NCBI RefSeq assembly: GCF_017355855.1
Contig: NZ_JAFEWD010000003.1
Span: 62,001-126,000, forward strand
Direction: 5' to 3'
Length of the DNA stretch: 64,000 nucleotides
Source of the DNA: Pedobacter sp. SYSU D00535
Lineage (GTDB): Bacteria; Bacteroidota; Bacteroidia; Sphingobacteriales; Sphingobacteriaceae
A program made the translations under genes and the position numbers. The notes beneath the pieces are model-generated. The model was given only the letters and a program-made list of their open reading frames with translations, did not search any database and was not told the origin of the DNA. The number at the start of each line of letters is the position of its first letter. Position 1 is the first letter of the stretch. Positions 45,624-54,163 of this stretch are shown here, in pieces.

Positions 45624-47045
45624 TTAACCAACAATTCGTCCTATCAGGGTGGCCGTGGTGCATTTCTCCACTAGGACATTTACATACTGCCCTGGCTTAA
45701 CCCTGGAGTCTACCGGGAATACGACCGTTGCGTTCTGGTCGTTTCTGCCCGCGTAGTCATCCTTTGATTTCTTTGAAAAACCGTCGATCAATACTTTGTG
45801 CACCTGACCCACTTGTCCTAACAATCTTTCGTGCGAATGTTGTTGTTGTTTATTTACTATTTCAGTCAGCCGTCGTTTTTTTACCTCCTCAGGAACGTCG
45901 TCTGCATATCGTTTCGCAGCGAGGGTTCCTGGTCGTTCGGAGTACATGAACATATAGGCGAAGTCGTACTTTACATAATCCATCATACTCAACGTTTCCT
46001 GATGCTCTTCTTCGCTCTCCGAACAGAAGCCTGCGATCACATCGGTCGAGATAGCACAACCGGGCAGGATACGGCGAATAGCGTCGACCCTGTTGATGTA
46101 CCACTCTCTGTCATATGTTCTGTTCATTAATTCGAGCACTCGAGAATTTCCAGACTGCACGGGCAAGTGGATATATTTACAGATGTTCTCGTATTTTGCC
46201 ATCGTCTCGAGCACTTCATCAGTAATATCTTTGGGATGGGATGTTGAAAAACGCACCCGAAGTTCGGGGCTGACAATCGCTACCATCTCAAGCAACTGAG
46301 CAAAGTTGACTTTTTCGGTACCCTCCTCATTGCTCCATTTGTAGGAGTCGACATTTTGGCCGAGTAGAGTCACTTCCCGGTAACCTTCGTTAAACAGATC
46401 CTGCGCCTCCTGTATAATCGACTTAGCATCGCGACTGCGCTCCCTTCCACGCGTAAAAGGTACTACGCAGAACGAACACATATTGTCACAACCGCGCATA
46501 ATGGAAATAAAGGCGCTAATTCCATTTGAATTAAGCCGAACGGGGTTGATATCAGCATATGTTTCCTCACGGGAAAGCAATACATTTACGGCCTTATTAC
46601 CATCGTCAACACGATCTATAAGATTCGGCAGATCACGGTAGGCGTCCGGGCCTACCACCACATCTACCAACTTCTCTTCTTCCAGAAATTTTGCTTTTAG
46701 CCGCTCCGCCATACATCCCAGCACACCGACCACCAAGCCAGGATTTTTAGCTTTCACTGCTTTGAATTCGCGAAGTCTGTTACGTACTCTTTGCTCCGCG
46801 TTTTCCCTGATCGAGCAAGTATTTATAAAAACTACGTCAGCTTCTTTATATTCTCCTGTAGTTTCGAAACCCATCTCCATCATGATAGAAGCTACGATCT
46901 CACTGTCAGAAAAATTCATTGCACAGCCATAACTCTCAATATAGAGCTTCCGGCCGCTGTTTTTTCCCGTCGTATTCTCCAGCACTAAGGCTTCGCCTTG
47001 CCGGGCTTCGTCATGTTCTTTTTCACTTACCTGTGGACTAAACAT
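45624..47045 (-). CDS. miaB: tRNA-2-methylthio-N6-dimethylallyladenosine synthase MiaB
   Basis: MiaB adds the methylthio group to i6A37 of tRNAs, using two 4Fe-4S clusters and SAM. The 473-residue protein has the N-terminal UPF0004 domain ([15 protein letters not shown] near 32 and [14 protein letters not shown] near 79, two of the three cluster cysteines), the radical-SAM motif CDNMCSFC near 186 and the C-terminal TRAM domain (about 400-473, with [11 protein letters not shown]). It ends with [12 protein letters not shown]. It is 84 bp upstream of the sigma-54 activator gene, and the two may share a transcript. RimO is ruled out by the position and pattern of the motifs. Confidence 0.93.
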   Translation of the reverse strand: MFSPQVSEKEHDEARQGEALVLENTTGKNSGRKLYIESYGCAMNFSDSEIVASIMMEMGFETTGEYKEADVVFINTCSIRENAEQRVRNRLREFKAVKAKNPGLVVGVLGCMAERLKAKFLEEEKLVDVVVGPDAYRDLPNLIDRVDDGNKAVNVLLSREETYADINPVRLNSNGISAFISIMRGCDNMCSFCVVPFTRGRERSRDAKSIIQEAQDLFNEGYREVTLLGQNVDSYKWSNEEGTEKVNFAQLLEMVAIVSPELRVRFSTSHPKDITDEVLETMAKYENICKYIHLPVQSGNSRVLELMNRTYDREWYINRVDAIRRILPGCAISTDVIAGFCSESEEEHQETLSMMDYVKYDFAYMFMYSERPGTLAAKRYADDVPEEVKKRRLTEIVNKQQQHSHERLLGQVGQVHKVLIDGFSKKSKDDYAGRNDQNATVVFPVDSRVKPGQYVNVLVEKCTTATLIGRIVG

Positions 47046-47064
47046 CTTTTAAATTTTGGAATGT

Positions 47065-47072
47065 CAAAAGTA
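47065..47072 (-). promoter_or_regulatory. Candidate -7 element of miaB
   Basis: On the minus strand TACTTTTG matches TAnnTTTG perfectly, 19 nt before the miaB ATG. No TTTG is found at the -33 position, so support is partial. Confidence 0.45.
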
Positions 47073-47165
47073 CGGATTTAAATGAATGACAGGATGTCAG
47101 CCGGCTATTTTTTACAAAAAACGATATGATGAGTAACCTTGTTATTTAGAAGAGGTAAAAGGTGA

Positions 47166-48974
47166 ATGACCCTAACGCAAAAGCAGGTTAAAAGAGTGTC
47201 TTTCAGACTTAAGCTGGCTTTAGCTCTGCTGACTGTTCTATTGGTTTTATTTTTTTCGGCGATGATCTACATGGCCCGGAAAATAGAGCCGACGGTTGCT
47301 GATCGGATAAAAGAGACTATCACCAGTTCGACGGACGGTTTATACACAATTAGTTTTTCAGGCATACAAATCAACCCTCTGAGTGGTAATGTAAAACTAC
47401 GGGACATTAAATTCCAACCTGATCCGGCAGTCTATGCCGCATTACTGCGCAAAGGTTCGAACCCAACTCACATTTACACTGTTCAAGTTAAAAGTTTAGT
47501 GCTGAAGGGTGCGCATCCGCTTAAGGCTTATTTCGACAGGAAGTTGATAGTGAATGCGTTGATCATAAACGAGCCGGAGATCAAAGTATACTTTCAAAAC
47601 CGTAACGATGATGTAGAAGAGTCGGAGGATAGACGCACTGCCTGGCAGCGGCTATCTAAATATCTTAAAGCTATACATATTCACCGCATTGAGCTTCACA
47701 ATGCCAATTTTCAGTATATAGATGAGACTATTCAGAAGGCAGAAATTGACGGAGTGAAGAATTTGTCAGTCACGGTCTCAGACCTGCTGATTGATTCTAC
47801 AAGTCATCTGGACAAAAATCGCTTCTATTTCTCTAAAGATATTTCTCTGCGCATTCAGGGGCACGAATATTTCTCGAGAGACAGTTCCTATAAAATATAC
47901 TTTGATGAACTCAAAGCTTCTTCATCTAAAAAGGAAGCTACTGTGGAAGGATTTAAACTTATTCCTCGTTTTCCGGAGATGTCCCTTTTGCCCGATAGAA
48001 GAACGAAGAGAATTCGCTATGTGGTAGGTGTGGAAGAAATAAAGCTCGAAAATATAGACTTTAAAACATTGATTGACAGGAGACGACTTCGAGCTTCAAG
48101 TCTTTCATTAGGAAGACTCGAGTTGAACGCGTTTTCAAACAAAACTATTCCTAAACCACTGTATGATCGCGGAAGAAATTTTCCCCATGTTGCGCTAAAA
48201 CGTTTCCGGTTGAATACGAGTATTGACACCTTAAAACTTCGAAACTCCTCGATCACCTATGCCGAATATAATCCGGTGACTGCGAAAACAGGTAGGGTGT
48301 TTTTTAATTCGATTAACGGCAAAGTTCTGAATGTAACCAATGACTCATCGCGGATAGCAAAAAATAGCTGGGCCAAATCTGATTTTCGGGCGCTGTTATT
48401 TGGGAAGGGTGCTTTTGAAATGAAGATTGACTTTGATTTACGTTCCGCGGAAGCAGCATATAATTATAGGGGGAGGGTAGGAGAAATAAATACACGGGTT
48501 TTCAACTCTGTATTGCGACCACTCGCTTTAATGCAGTTTAATTCCGGAAGGGTCATTAAGGCGGAGTTCGATGTAAAGGCAGATTACAGGCGATCAGAAG
48601 GAAGCATAAAGCTGTTTTATGAAAACCTTGGAGTGGGCATATTTTCGATTAACGAGAATAAGCTGTTGCAAAGAAATACTTTGAAGTCGCTTGTGGCGAA
48701 CAATCTGCTCCTAAAAGAAGATAACCCTACAGCGGGAGAGCCTTTGCGGGTTGGAAGGATCCAATATTATCGTCCTGATTCCATTGCTTTTTTTAGTTCC
48801 ATGTGGAACAGTATCTATACTGGTTTACAGGAAAGTATAGGTTTAACCAGGGAGCGAGAACAGCACCTGATGAATCAGCTGAAAGGGATTACTCAGGATG
48901 AGGAAGTGCGGGAAAAGAAACGGGATCTGCGACGGGAGAAAAGGTTGAAACGAAGGCAGAAGAGAAACAGATAA
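47166..48974 (+). CDS. AsmA-like inner-membrane-anchored protein
   Basis: The 602-residue protein has a single N-terminal transmembrane helix (about residues 17-36) preceded by basic residues, so most of it is periplasmic. The rest has repeated amphipathic strands (SGIQINPLSGNVKLRDIKF, LSLGRLELNAF, IDTLKLRNSSITYAEYNP), as in the AsmA/TamB/DUF748-type proteins that build long beta-sheet grooves for lipid transport between membranes. The last 20 residues are strongly basic (about 12 Lys/Arg). The assignment to the AsmA superfamily rests on pattern, not on a motif. A terminator follows. Confidence 0.6.
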   Translation: MTLTQKQVKRVSFRLKLALALLTVLLVLFFSAMIYMARKIEPTVADRIKETITSSTDGLYTISFSGIQINPLSGNVKLRDIKFQPDPAVYAALLRKGSNPTHIYTVQVKSLVLKGAHPLKAYFDRKLIVNALIINEPEIKVYFQNRNDDVEESEDRRTAWQRLSKYLKAIHIHRIELHNANFQYIDETIQKAEIDGVKNLSVTVSDLLIDSTSHLDKNRFYFSKDISLRIQGHEYFSRDSSYKIYFDELKASSSKKEATVEGFKLIPRFPEMSLLPDRRTKRIRYVVGVEEIKLENIDFKTLIDRRRLRASSLSLGRLELNAFSNKTIPKPLYDRGRNFPHVALKRFRLNTSIDTLKLRNSSITYAEYNPVTAKTGRVFFNSINGKVLNVTNDSSRIAKNSWAKSDFRALLFGKGAFEMKIDFDLRSAEAAYNYRGRVGEINTRVFNSVLRPLALMQFNSGRVIKAEFDVKADYRRSEGSIKLFYENLGVGIFSINENKLLQRNTLKSLVANNLLLKEDNPTAGEPLRVGRIQYYRPDSIAFFSSMWNSIYTGLQESIGLTREREQHLMNQLKGITQDEEVREKKRDLRREKRLKRRQKRNR

Positions 48975-48980
48975 GAATAG

Positions 48981-49017
48981 TCCGGGCGGCTATTCGGCCA
49001 CCCGGATCATTTTTTTA
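48981..49017 (+). terminator. Terminator of the AsmA-like gene
   Basis: TCCGGG and CCCGGA (48981-48986 and 49001-49006) with an inner GGC/GCC pair form a stem with one mismatch and a 6-nt loop, followed by a T-run that reaches into the end of the convergent ilvE gene. Confidence 0.8.
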
Positions 49018-50079
49018 TATCACGTAGTTCCAGTCAAACTCGTCAGGAGCAAGACCGTAACGCATATCTGTAAGTATTTTCAAAGCTTTGCTTGAGAACT
49101 GATCAGCAGTAGCTTCAGGCAGGTGATACAGCTCGCCTTCGTAGCCGATCGTCGCAATGGAAGTAACAGTAGCAGCTGTTCCAACTCCAAAGGCTTCCGT
49201 TAGTTTACCAGCTTTCAGGCCTTCAATAACTTCGGCTACCGAAACCCTTCGCTCTTCTACTGGTACTCCCCAATTCCGTGCAAGTGTAAGTACCGAGTCA
49301 CGTGTAACTCCGTTTAATATAGTGTCTCTGGTTGAGGGCGTTACCAGGGTGCCGTCGATCACGAACATTACGTTTGCAGCTCCCAGCTCTTCTATGAACG
49401 CATGGTCCTTCCCATCTGTCCAGATGACTTGATCGAACCCTTCTTTTAATGCTTCCTGCGCAGGGAAAAGAGAACCTCCATAATTGCCTCCCGCCTTCGC
49501 AAATCCGAATCCTCCTTCGCTTGCACGCGAATACTTGTTCTCGATTTTAACCTTCAGCGGCTTGGCAAAGTAGGCGCCTACCGGACAGGTCAAAATCATA
49601 TACTTATAGCTCTTTGATGGCTGTACTCCAAGATAGGGGTCGGTAGCAAACATGAAAGGGCGGATATACAGCGAGTGGTTGGCAGCGTCAGGAACCCAAT
49701 TCCTGTCTAAATCTACCAGTGCCGCAATGCTTTTAACGAAGATTTCTTCTGACAGTGCCGGCATACACATACGGGCAGCCGACAAGTTGAAGCGCTGGGC
49801 GTTTTTATAAGGGCGGAAAACGACTATTTTACCGTCTTTTTGTTTGAAAGCCTTTAGTCCCTCAAAAAAGGTCTGGCCATAATGTAATGAGGCCATTGCC
49901 GGACTGAAAGAAAGATTGCCGTAAGGAACAATCTCAAAGTTTTTCCATTCGCCATTATCGTAATCCGCAACGAACATATGGTCAGAAAAGATCTTACCAA
50001 AAGGCAGATTGCTAAAGTCTGTTTCGGGTAATTTAGAGGTAGTAGTTTTTGAAATTTTTATATCAAGTGTATCGGCCAC
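49015..50079 (-). CDS. ilvE: Branched-chain amino acid aminotransferase
   Basis: IlvE makes Leu, Ile and Val from their keto acids with glutamate, with pyridoxal phosphate. The 354-residue protein is fold-type IV: the PLP-binding lysine is in the KIENKYSRASEGGFGFAKAGGNYG region around residue 180-200, and EELGAANVMFVIDG (about 232) and GVTRDSVLTLARNWG (about 259) are typical of the class II IlvE used by Bacteroidota. The start is a GTG. crcB lies upstream on the same strand with a gap of 80 bp. The terminal codons share DNA with the T-run of the convergent terminator. Confidence 0.95.
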   Translation of the reverse strand: MADTLDIKISKTTTSKLPETDFSNLPFGKIFSDHMFVADYDNGEWKNFEIVPYGNLSFSPAMASLHYGQTFFEGLKAFKQKDGKIVVFRPYKNAQRFNLSAARMCMPALSEEIFVKSIAALVDLDRNWVPDAANHSLYIRPFMFATDPYLGVQPSKSYKYMILTCPVGAYFAKPLKVKIENKYSRASEGGFGFAKAGGNYGGSLFPAQEALKEGFDQVIWTDGKDHAFIEELGAANVMFVIDGTLVTPSTRDTILNGVTRDSVLTLARNWGVPVEERRVSVAEVIEGLKAGKLTEAFGVGTAATVTSIATIGYEGELYHLPEATADQFSSKALKILTDMRYGLAPDEFDWNYVI

Positions 50080-50159
50080 AACTCAAAAGGGTTTTATAGA
50101 GATAACAATGCCGCAAATTAACAGTTTTTCTGCGATTTTTTTATCATTAAACCCGTGCT

Positions 50160-50528
50160 TTAGAAAAGTTTAGCTACCAATGTCCCCAGAGAAAGCCCGC
50201 CAACACTTAGCAGGAAGTTGATAACAATATTGGCAAAGGCGAGGCCGTGCTGACTTCCCCTGAAGAGCTCCACTGTTTCAAAGGTGAAACTGGAGTAGGT
50301 GCTGAATCCGCCGCAGAAACCGGTGATTAATAATAGTTTTAGGGGTTCGCTGATGTGCAGTTTTTCTGTTCCCAAGGCAATGACGACACCAAAAACAACG
50401 CAGCTTAGAAAATTGGACGTAAGGGTAGCGAAGGGGAAGGCCGGTTGCCAGGTGGAATAGAGTCTGCCAATAAGGAAGCGGGCTATGCTACCCAGCCCCC
50501 CTCCTAAAAATACCAGCAACAGCTTCAT
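50160..50528 (-). CDS. crcB: Fluoride channel CrcB (Fluc)
   Basis: Fluc channels expel fluoride from the cytoplasm. The 122-residue protein has four transmembrane helices (about 1-20, 33-53, 63-83 and 95-117). GGGLGSIARFLIGR near 9 and GFCGGFSTYSSFTFETVEL near 71 contain the Gly and Ser/Thr-rich pore stretch with the conserved Phe residues of the fluoride path. There are only 15 bp between the upstream gene stop and this start, so a fluoride riboswitch is not possible at this gene. Confidence 0.93.
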   Translation of the reverse strand: MKLLLVFLGGGLGSIARFLIGRLYSTWQPAFPFATLTSNFLSCVVFGVVIALGTEKLHISEPLKLLLITGFCGGFSTYSSFTFETVELFRGSQHGLAFANIVINFLLSVGGLSLGTLVAKLF

Positions 50529-50543
50529 CTTTTATTTGCAATC

Positions 50544-51836
50544 CTAATAGAGCACCCGGAATTTAATCGTGTGATCTATTTGTTTTAGTTCCTTCAATAC
50601 TTGTTTGTCGTACTGCGCACTCACATCCGTAATCGCGTAACCAATTTGCTGATTCGTCATCAGGAACTGTCCCAGGATGTTGATGTTATGACGAGCGAAT
50701 ACCTGGTTTATCTGGGCCATGATACCAGGAACGTTGCTGTGGATATGGATCAAACGATGGGCACTTGCAATCTTAGGCAATTGAAGATTAGGGAAATTCG
50801 TGCTTAGATAGGTGTCTCCTTTATTGATGAAATCTGCCATCCGTTTGGGGATAAACTGGCTGTTCCGTGGGTTTTGTTTCGGATCATCAAAAACGACAAT
50901 ACCCATCTCCGTTGCTATATCCATGGTAATATTTTCCCGACTATGACCGAGGTATCCAATGGTTTTTAACTTTACAGCCCGCTCCAGTTGATGATCTTCC
51001 AGCTTCTGTCCGTCCGCCAATAGTAACATACCTACATCTGCCACATACTTTTCCTCAAAGCTTGTTTTGTGTCTTATTGAGAATCCATCCTTCTTCAAAA
51101 CCTGGATCGCCTGTTCTGGCACGTCTCCTACAATTAAACACAGTATCCGGTTTTTAGGGTAGGATATCGCTCTTGGAAGATTGTTGACATACAGAAACTC
51201 ATCAAAGCTCGGCGTGATATGGTCCGCTTTTTCCAAAATGCTTTGACGGGCGATATTTTCTGTGTATGCATAAAACTTCTGGATCAAACCGGATTCCTTT
51301 AACTGGAAGTCAGAGTATCCGTCGCCAATACCAAAAATATTGCCCTGCAGGTTCAGCTCCCGCAGCAACTTTACTTTGCCACCTTCTTCTGAGAGAGGAT
51401 TGGTATCGTCGTAACCTATAATCTTTCCCTCCTCGTCAAACTTGAAGGTATTGGCATAGATGTTTTCTTGTTTTATATGATAGGGAAGTACTACTGGAGT
51501 AATAAATTCCTTAAATCCGCCCGATACAATTAATACTTCATCTGCATGCTTTTTGAAAAATGCCCTGTTGCGGGAGAAGGAGGAGGAAACCTTTTTCTTC
51601 AGTCTGCTAACCAGCGTTTTCAGGTGATCCTGATTAGCATGAAGAAGTTTTACTCTTTCTGACAAGCTTTGACGGAAAGAAAGACGGCCTTCCATAGCAG
51701 CATTCGTAAGGTCTTCAATCTCCTTATAAATCCTTTCCCTTTCGGGATGATCTTTCAGGGATATACGTACCAACTCATCTAGTGCTTCAACCTGAGTAAA
51801 TGTGCTATCAAAATCGATAATGTAAAAATTCTTCAT
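50544..51836 (-). CDS. SerB-like HAD phosphatase fused to a SerA-derived regulatory region
   Basis: This 430-residue protein has two parts. Residues 1-215 are a HAD-type phosphoserine phosphatase: DFD at 8-10 with T12 (DxDxT motif), S105-G106, K154 and GDGYSD at 171-176 with D172 and D176. Residues 229-430 align end to end with D-3-phosphoglycerate dehydrogenase (SerA): 229-326 is the first substrate-binding lobe (MGIVVFDDP near 311-319), and 338-430 is the ACT domain (STNFPNLQLP, RLIHIHSNVPG, GYAITDV, FRVLY). About 190 residues, the whole NAD-binding and catalytic domain of SerA, are missing between them, so the SerA half cannot oxidise substrate. It probably hydrolyses phosphoserine and senses serine. 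It lies 15 bp upstream of crcB. Confidence 0.85.
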   Translation of the reverse strand: MKNFYIIDFDSTFTQVEALDELVRISLKDHPERERIYKEIEDLTNAAMEGRLSFRQSLSERVKLLHANQDHLKTLVSRLKKKVSSSFSRNRAFFKKHADEVLIVSGGFKEFITPVVLPYHIKQENIYANTFKFDEEGKIIGYDDTNPLSEEGGKVKLLRELNLQGNIFGIGDGYSDFQLKESGLIQKFYAYTENIARQSILEKADHITPSFDEFLYVNNLPRAISYPKNRILCLIVGDVPEQAIQVLKKDGFSIRHKTSFEEKYVADVGMLLLADGQKLEDHQLERAVKLKTIGYLGHSRENITMDIATEMGIVVFDDPKQNPRNSQFIPKRMADFINKGDTYLSTNFPNLQLPKIASAHRLIHIHSNVPGIMAQINQVFARHNINILGQFLMTNQQIGYAITDVSAQYDKQVLKELKQIDHTIKFRVLY

Positions 51837-51877
51837 TGCTATAAATGGGATGCAGCCTCGTGTTTAAAAAATTGCTG

Positions 51878-51885
51878 CAAATGTA
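51878..51885 (-). promoter_or_regulatory. Candidate -7 element of the SerB-SerA fusion gene
   Basis: On the minus strand TACATTTG matches TAnnTTTG perfectly, 41 nt before the ATG. The -33 position has CTTT rather than TTTG. Confidence 0.45.
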
Positions 51886-51893
51886 GTAATAGT

Positions 51894-52865
51894 TTAATCT
51901 TTTAAAGCTCTGCAAATCTCTTCAACCGACTTTTTTACAGGCTTATAATGGAACGAGGGGAAATGCCGGAGGAACTTTTCGTTAGAATATTTTAAGCGCT
52001 TGAGCGAGTTCCGTGCCGTATCTCGGGTAAGACCGTAGTCTTTTCCGCTAAATGCAGCAGCAATGGAAGCACCCCTCCAGGCTAATTCCATCATCCATGA
52101 TTTTGCCTCTACACTTGGAATTTTAGTACCGAAACAGGTTGCGGCTTCAACGAAAAGCTCTTTGTATTGCCAGTTTTCTGCATTCAGGATGAAGCGCTCA
52201 GCGCTCAGGTCGCTGTTCATCAGTAAGATCATTGCTCTTGCTACGTCTTCTACATCTACCAGGCCGCAGGACCCCGAAGGATAAAACTTCACACCTTTTC
52301 GGATCATTTCAAAAATTTGCCCGCTGCCCTTCGTCCCGGCTCCTGCACCAATAATTAAGGAAGGATTTACAACGACCGCCTGCAGCCCCTCCGAAATGCC
52401 TCTCCAAACTTCCATCTCACTTTCATATTTGGAGATGGAATAGCCGTGCTGGGTACCATTAAACTCCCAGTGATTTTGTTCGGATACCGGCTTCCCCTCT
52501 TTCGCTTCGCCAAGTGCCGCCACCGAGCTGACGTGAACGAATTTCTCCACTCCGAGGTCAAGTGCCAGATTAACCAGGTGAGCAGTTCCCTCCCGGTTAA
52601 GTTTTAAAAGTTTCTTTTTATCAGATCGCCGAAAGGAGATATAGGCAGCGCAATGGTATATTTTGGTTATTCCCTGGAGCGCGCTTTCCAACGAAAAGTA
52701 GTCAAGAATGTCGGCATTAACCCATTCTACTGTATCAATATCCCGAAGAATAGTTGGAATCACGGAGTCAGGGCGCCTGAGGACACGTACCTGTTCCCCG
52801 GCCAGGGAAAGTTGTTTAACAAGTTCAGAACCTAAAAATCCGGTAGCCCCGGTTACTAATACCAT
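51894..52865 (-). CDS. NAD-dependent epimerase/dehydratase family protein
   Basis: The 323-residue protein is an extended short-chain dehydrogenase: GATGFLG near residues 6-12 is the Rossmann NAD(P)-binding motif, VSSVAALG is the conserved Ser strand, and Y in GYSISKYESE (Y-x3-K) with the Lys four residues later gives the catalytic pair. Substrates of this branch include dihydroflavonol-like or sugar nucleotides, and I cannot pick one. I prefer the ATG at 52863-52865 (MVLVTGATG) over an upstream TTG at 52892. It faces the divergent arginase-like gene, whose extended frame would overlap it. Confidence 0.8.
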   Translation of the reverse strand: MVLVTGATGFLGSELVKQLSLAGEQVRVLRRPDSVIPTILRDIDTVEWVNADILDYFSLESALQGITKIYHCAAYISFRRSDKKKLLKLNREGTAHLVNLALDLGVEKFVHVSSVAALGEAKEGKPVSEQNHWEFNGTQHGYSISKYESEMEVWRGISEGLQAVVVNPSLIIGAGAGTKGSGQIFEMIRKGVKFYPSGSCGLVDVEDVARAMILLMNSDLSAERFILNAENWQYKELFVEAATCFGTKIPSVEAKSWMMELAWRGASIAAAFSGKDYGLTRDTARNSLKRLKYSNEKFLRHFPSFHYKPVKKSVEEICRALKD

Positions 52866-52978
52866 CCGCCCGAAAATTGAAATTGCTTTCAAAAGTATTT
52901 AATAAAGTTGATATTTGGGCGAAACGAAACAGGATATTGCTCGCGCGAAGAAGCGGCAGAAGCAAAAAAGCTCAAACT

Positions 52979-54163
52979 ATGTCATTAGCCGATTTTCTTT
53001 CTCCTTTAGATGCAAAAAAGTTCAACCCGGGCGATGCCTTATACGTCAGCCAGTTGGGTTCTAAAGTGGAAATCTTCTCTAGTGATTTTCCGGATCTCGA
53101 GGAACAAAAGTTTGATATTGCCATTATCGGCGTTTTGGAAGATAGGAATGCGGTGGACAACCAGGGCTGTGGCCTCGGGCCAGATTACGTGCGGGAGAAG
53201 TTGTACAGCCTTTACGAGGGTAGCTATACCACCAAAATTGTGGATCTGGGAAATATTCGCGCAGGTCACCGGGTTGCTGATACTTATATCGCCCTGAAAA
53301 CCGTAGTCACTGAGTTGATTAAAAAGGATATCGTCCCGTTAATTATTGGCGGAGGGCAAGATCTAACGTATGCACAGTACATGGCCTACGAGGATCTCGA
53401 ACAAAAGGCGGACCTGGTGGTGATTGATCCCAAGTTTGATTTAGACGACTCATTTGATGCCGAGTCGATCGAGACCTCATCCAAATCATACCTTAACAAG
53501 ATTTTCCTGCATCAGCCAAACTACCTGTTCAACTTCAGCAATATAGGCTACCAAACCTATTTTGTTAATCAGGAGAGCCTTCGCGTTATGGAGAAGTTAT
53601 TGTTCGACGTGCACCGGCTGGGGGAGTTTACGAATAGTATTCCTCTGGTTGAGCCAATTGTCAGGAATGCCAGCTTGATTAGTTTTGATATTTCTGCTGT
53701 TCGCGCCTCCGATGCCTGTGCAAACGGAAATGCTACACCCAATGGTTTTTATGGGGAGGACGCTTGTCAAATGTGTCGTTATGCAGGAATGAGTGATAAG
53801 CTTACCTCCATAGGCTTTTATGAGTTTAATCCGGCTTACGACAGGAATGGACAAACAGCGATGCTGCTAGCACAAATGATCTGGTACTTTATTGACGGGT
53901 TTTACAACCGTAAAAAGGACTTTCCGCTGCAGCCTAAATCACAATACCTTATATACCGCGCTTCGCTGAAGGATAACTCGCACGAACTCGTCTTCGTAAA
54001 GAGCAAAAAGTCCGACCGCTGGTGGATGCAAGTCCCTTACCCAACCGGGCCTTCCGGAAATGAGCGGTACCATTTAGTGCCCTGCAGATACGAAGATTAT
54101 CAGATTGCCGTTTCAGGAGAGATGCCGGACCTCTGGTGGCGCACTTACCAAAAGCTAATTTAA
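52979..54163 (+). CDS. Arginase/formimidoylglutamase-fold protein with degenerate metal site
   Basis: The 394-residue protein has the ureohydrolase fold but lacks key ligands of the Mn2+ pair. The GGGHS motif reads GGGQD, with Q127 in place of His. The DAHxD motif reads D150-P-K-F-D154, with Lys152 in place of His. The SxDxD motif reads S-F-D237-I-S239, with Ser in place of the last Asp. So three of six canonical ligands are replaced, and hydrolysis of arginine or formiminoglutamate is unlikely. The gene is well preserved (no stops, normal codons), so it probably has another role such as binding. I start it at the ATG (MSLADFLSP) because the frame extends upstream only from a TTG that would overlap the divergent gene. 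A TlpA-like gene starts directly after the stop. Confidence 0.75.
   Translation: MSLADFLSPLDAKKFNPGDALYVSQLGSKVEIFSSDFPDLEEQKFDIAIIGVLEDRNAVDNQGCGLGPDYVREKLYSLYEGSYTTKIVDLGNIRAGHRVADTYIALKTVVTELIKKDIVPLIIGGGQDLTYAQYMAYEDLEQKADLVVIDPKFDLDDSFDAESIETSSKSYLNKIFLHQPNYLFNFSNIGYQTYFVNQESLRVMEKLLFDVHRLGEFTNSIPLVEPIVRNASLISFDISAVRASDACANGNATPNGFYGEDACQMCRYAGMSDKLTSIGFYEFNPAYDRNGQTAMLLAQMIWYFIDGFYNRKKDFPLQPKSQYLIYRASLKDNSHELVFVKSKKSDRWWMQVPYPTGPSGNERYHLVPCRYEDYQIAVSGEMPDLWWRTYQKLI

Noticed and set aside
50529-50543. Fluoride riboswitch for crcB
   Set aside because: Only 15 bp separate crcB from the upstream gene, too short for any riboswitch.
52866-52978. Extended frames of the epimerase (TTG at 52892) and arginase-like gene (TTG at 52877)
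   Set aside because: Both extensions would overlap across the divergent region; the downstream ATG codons give N-termini that match the families (MVLVTGATG and MSLADFLSP).
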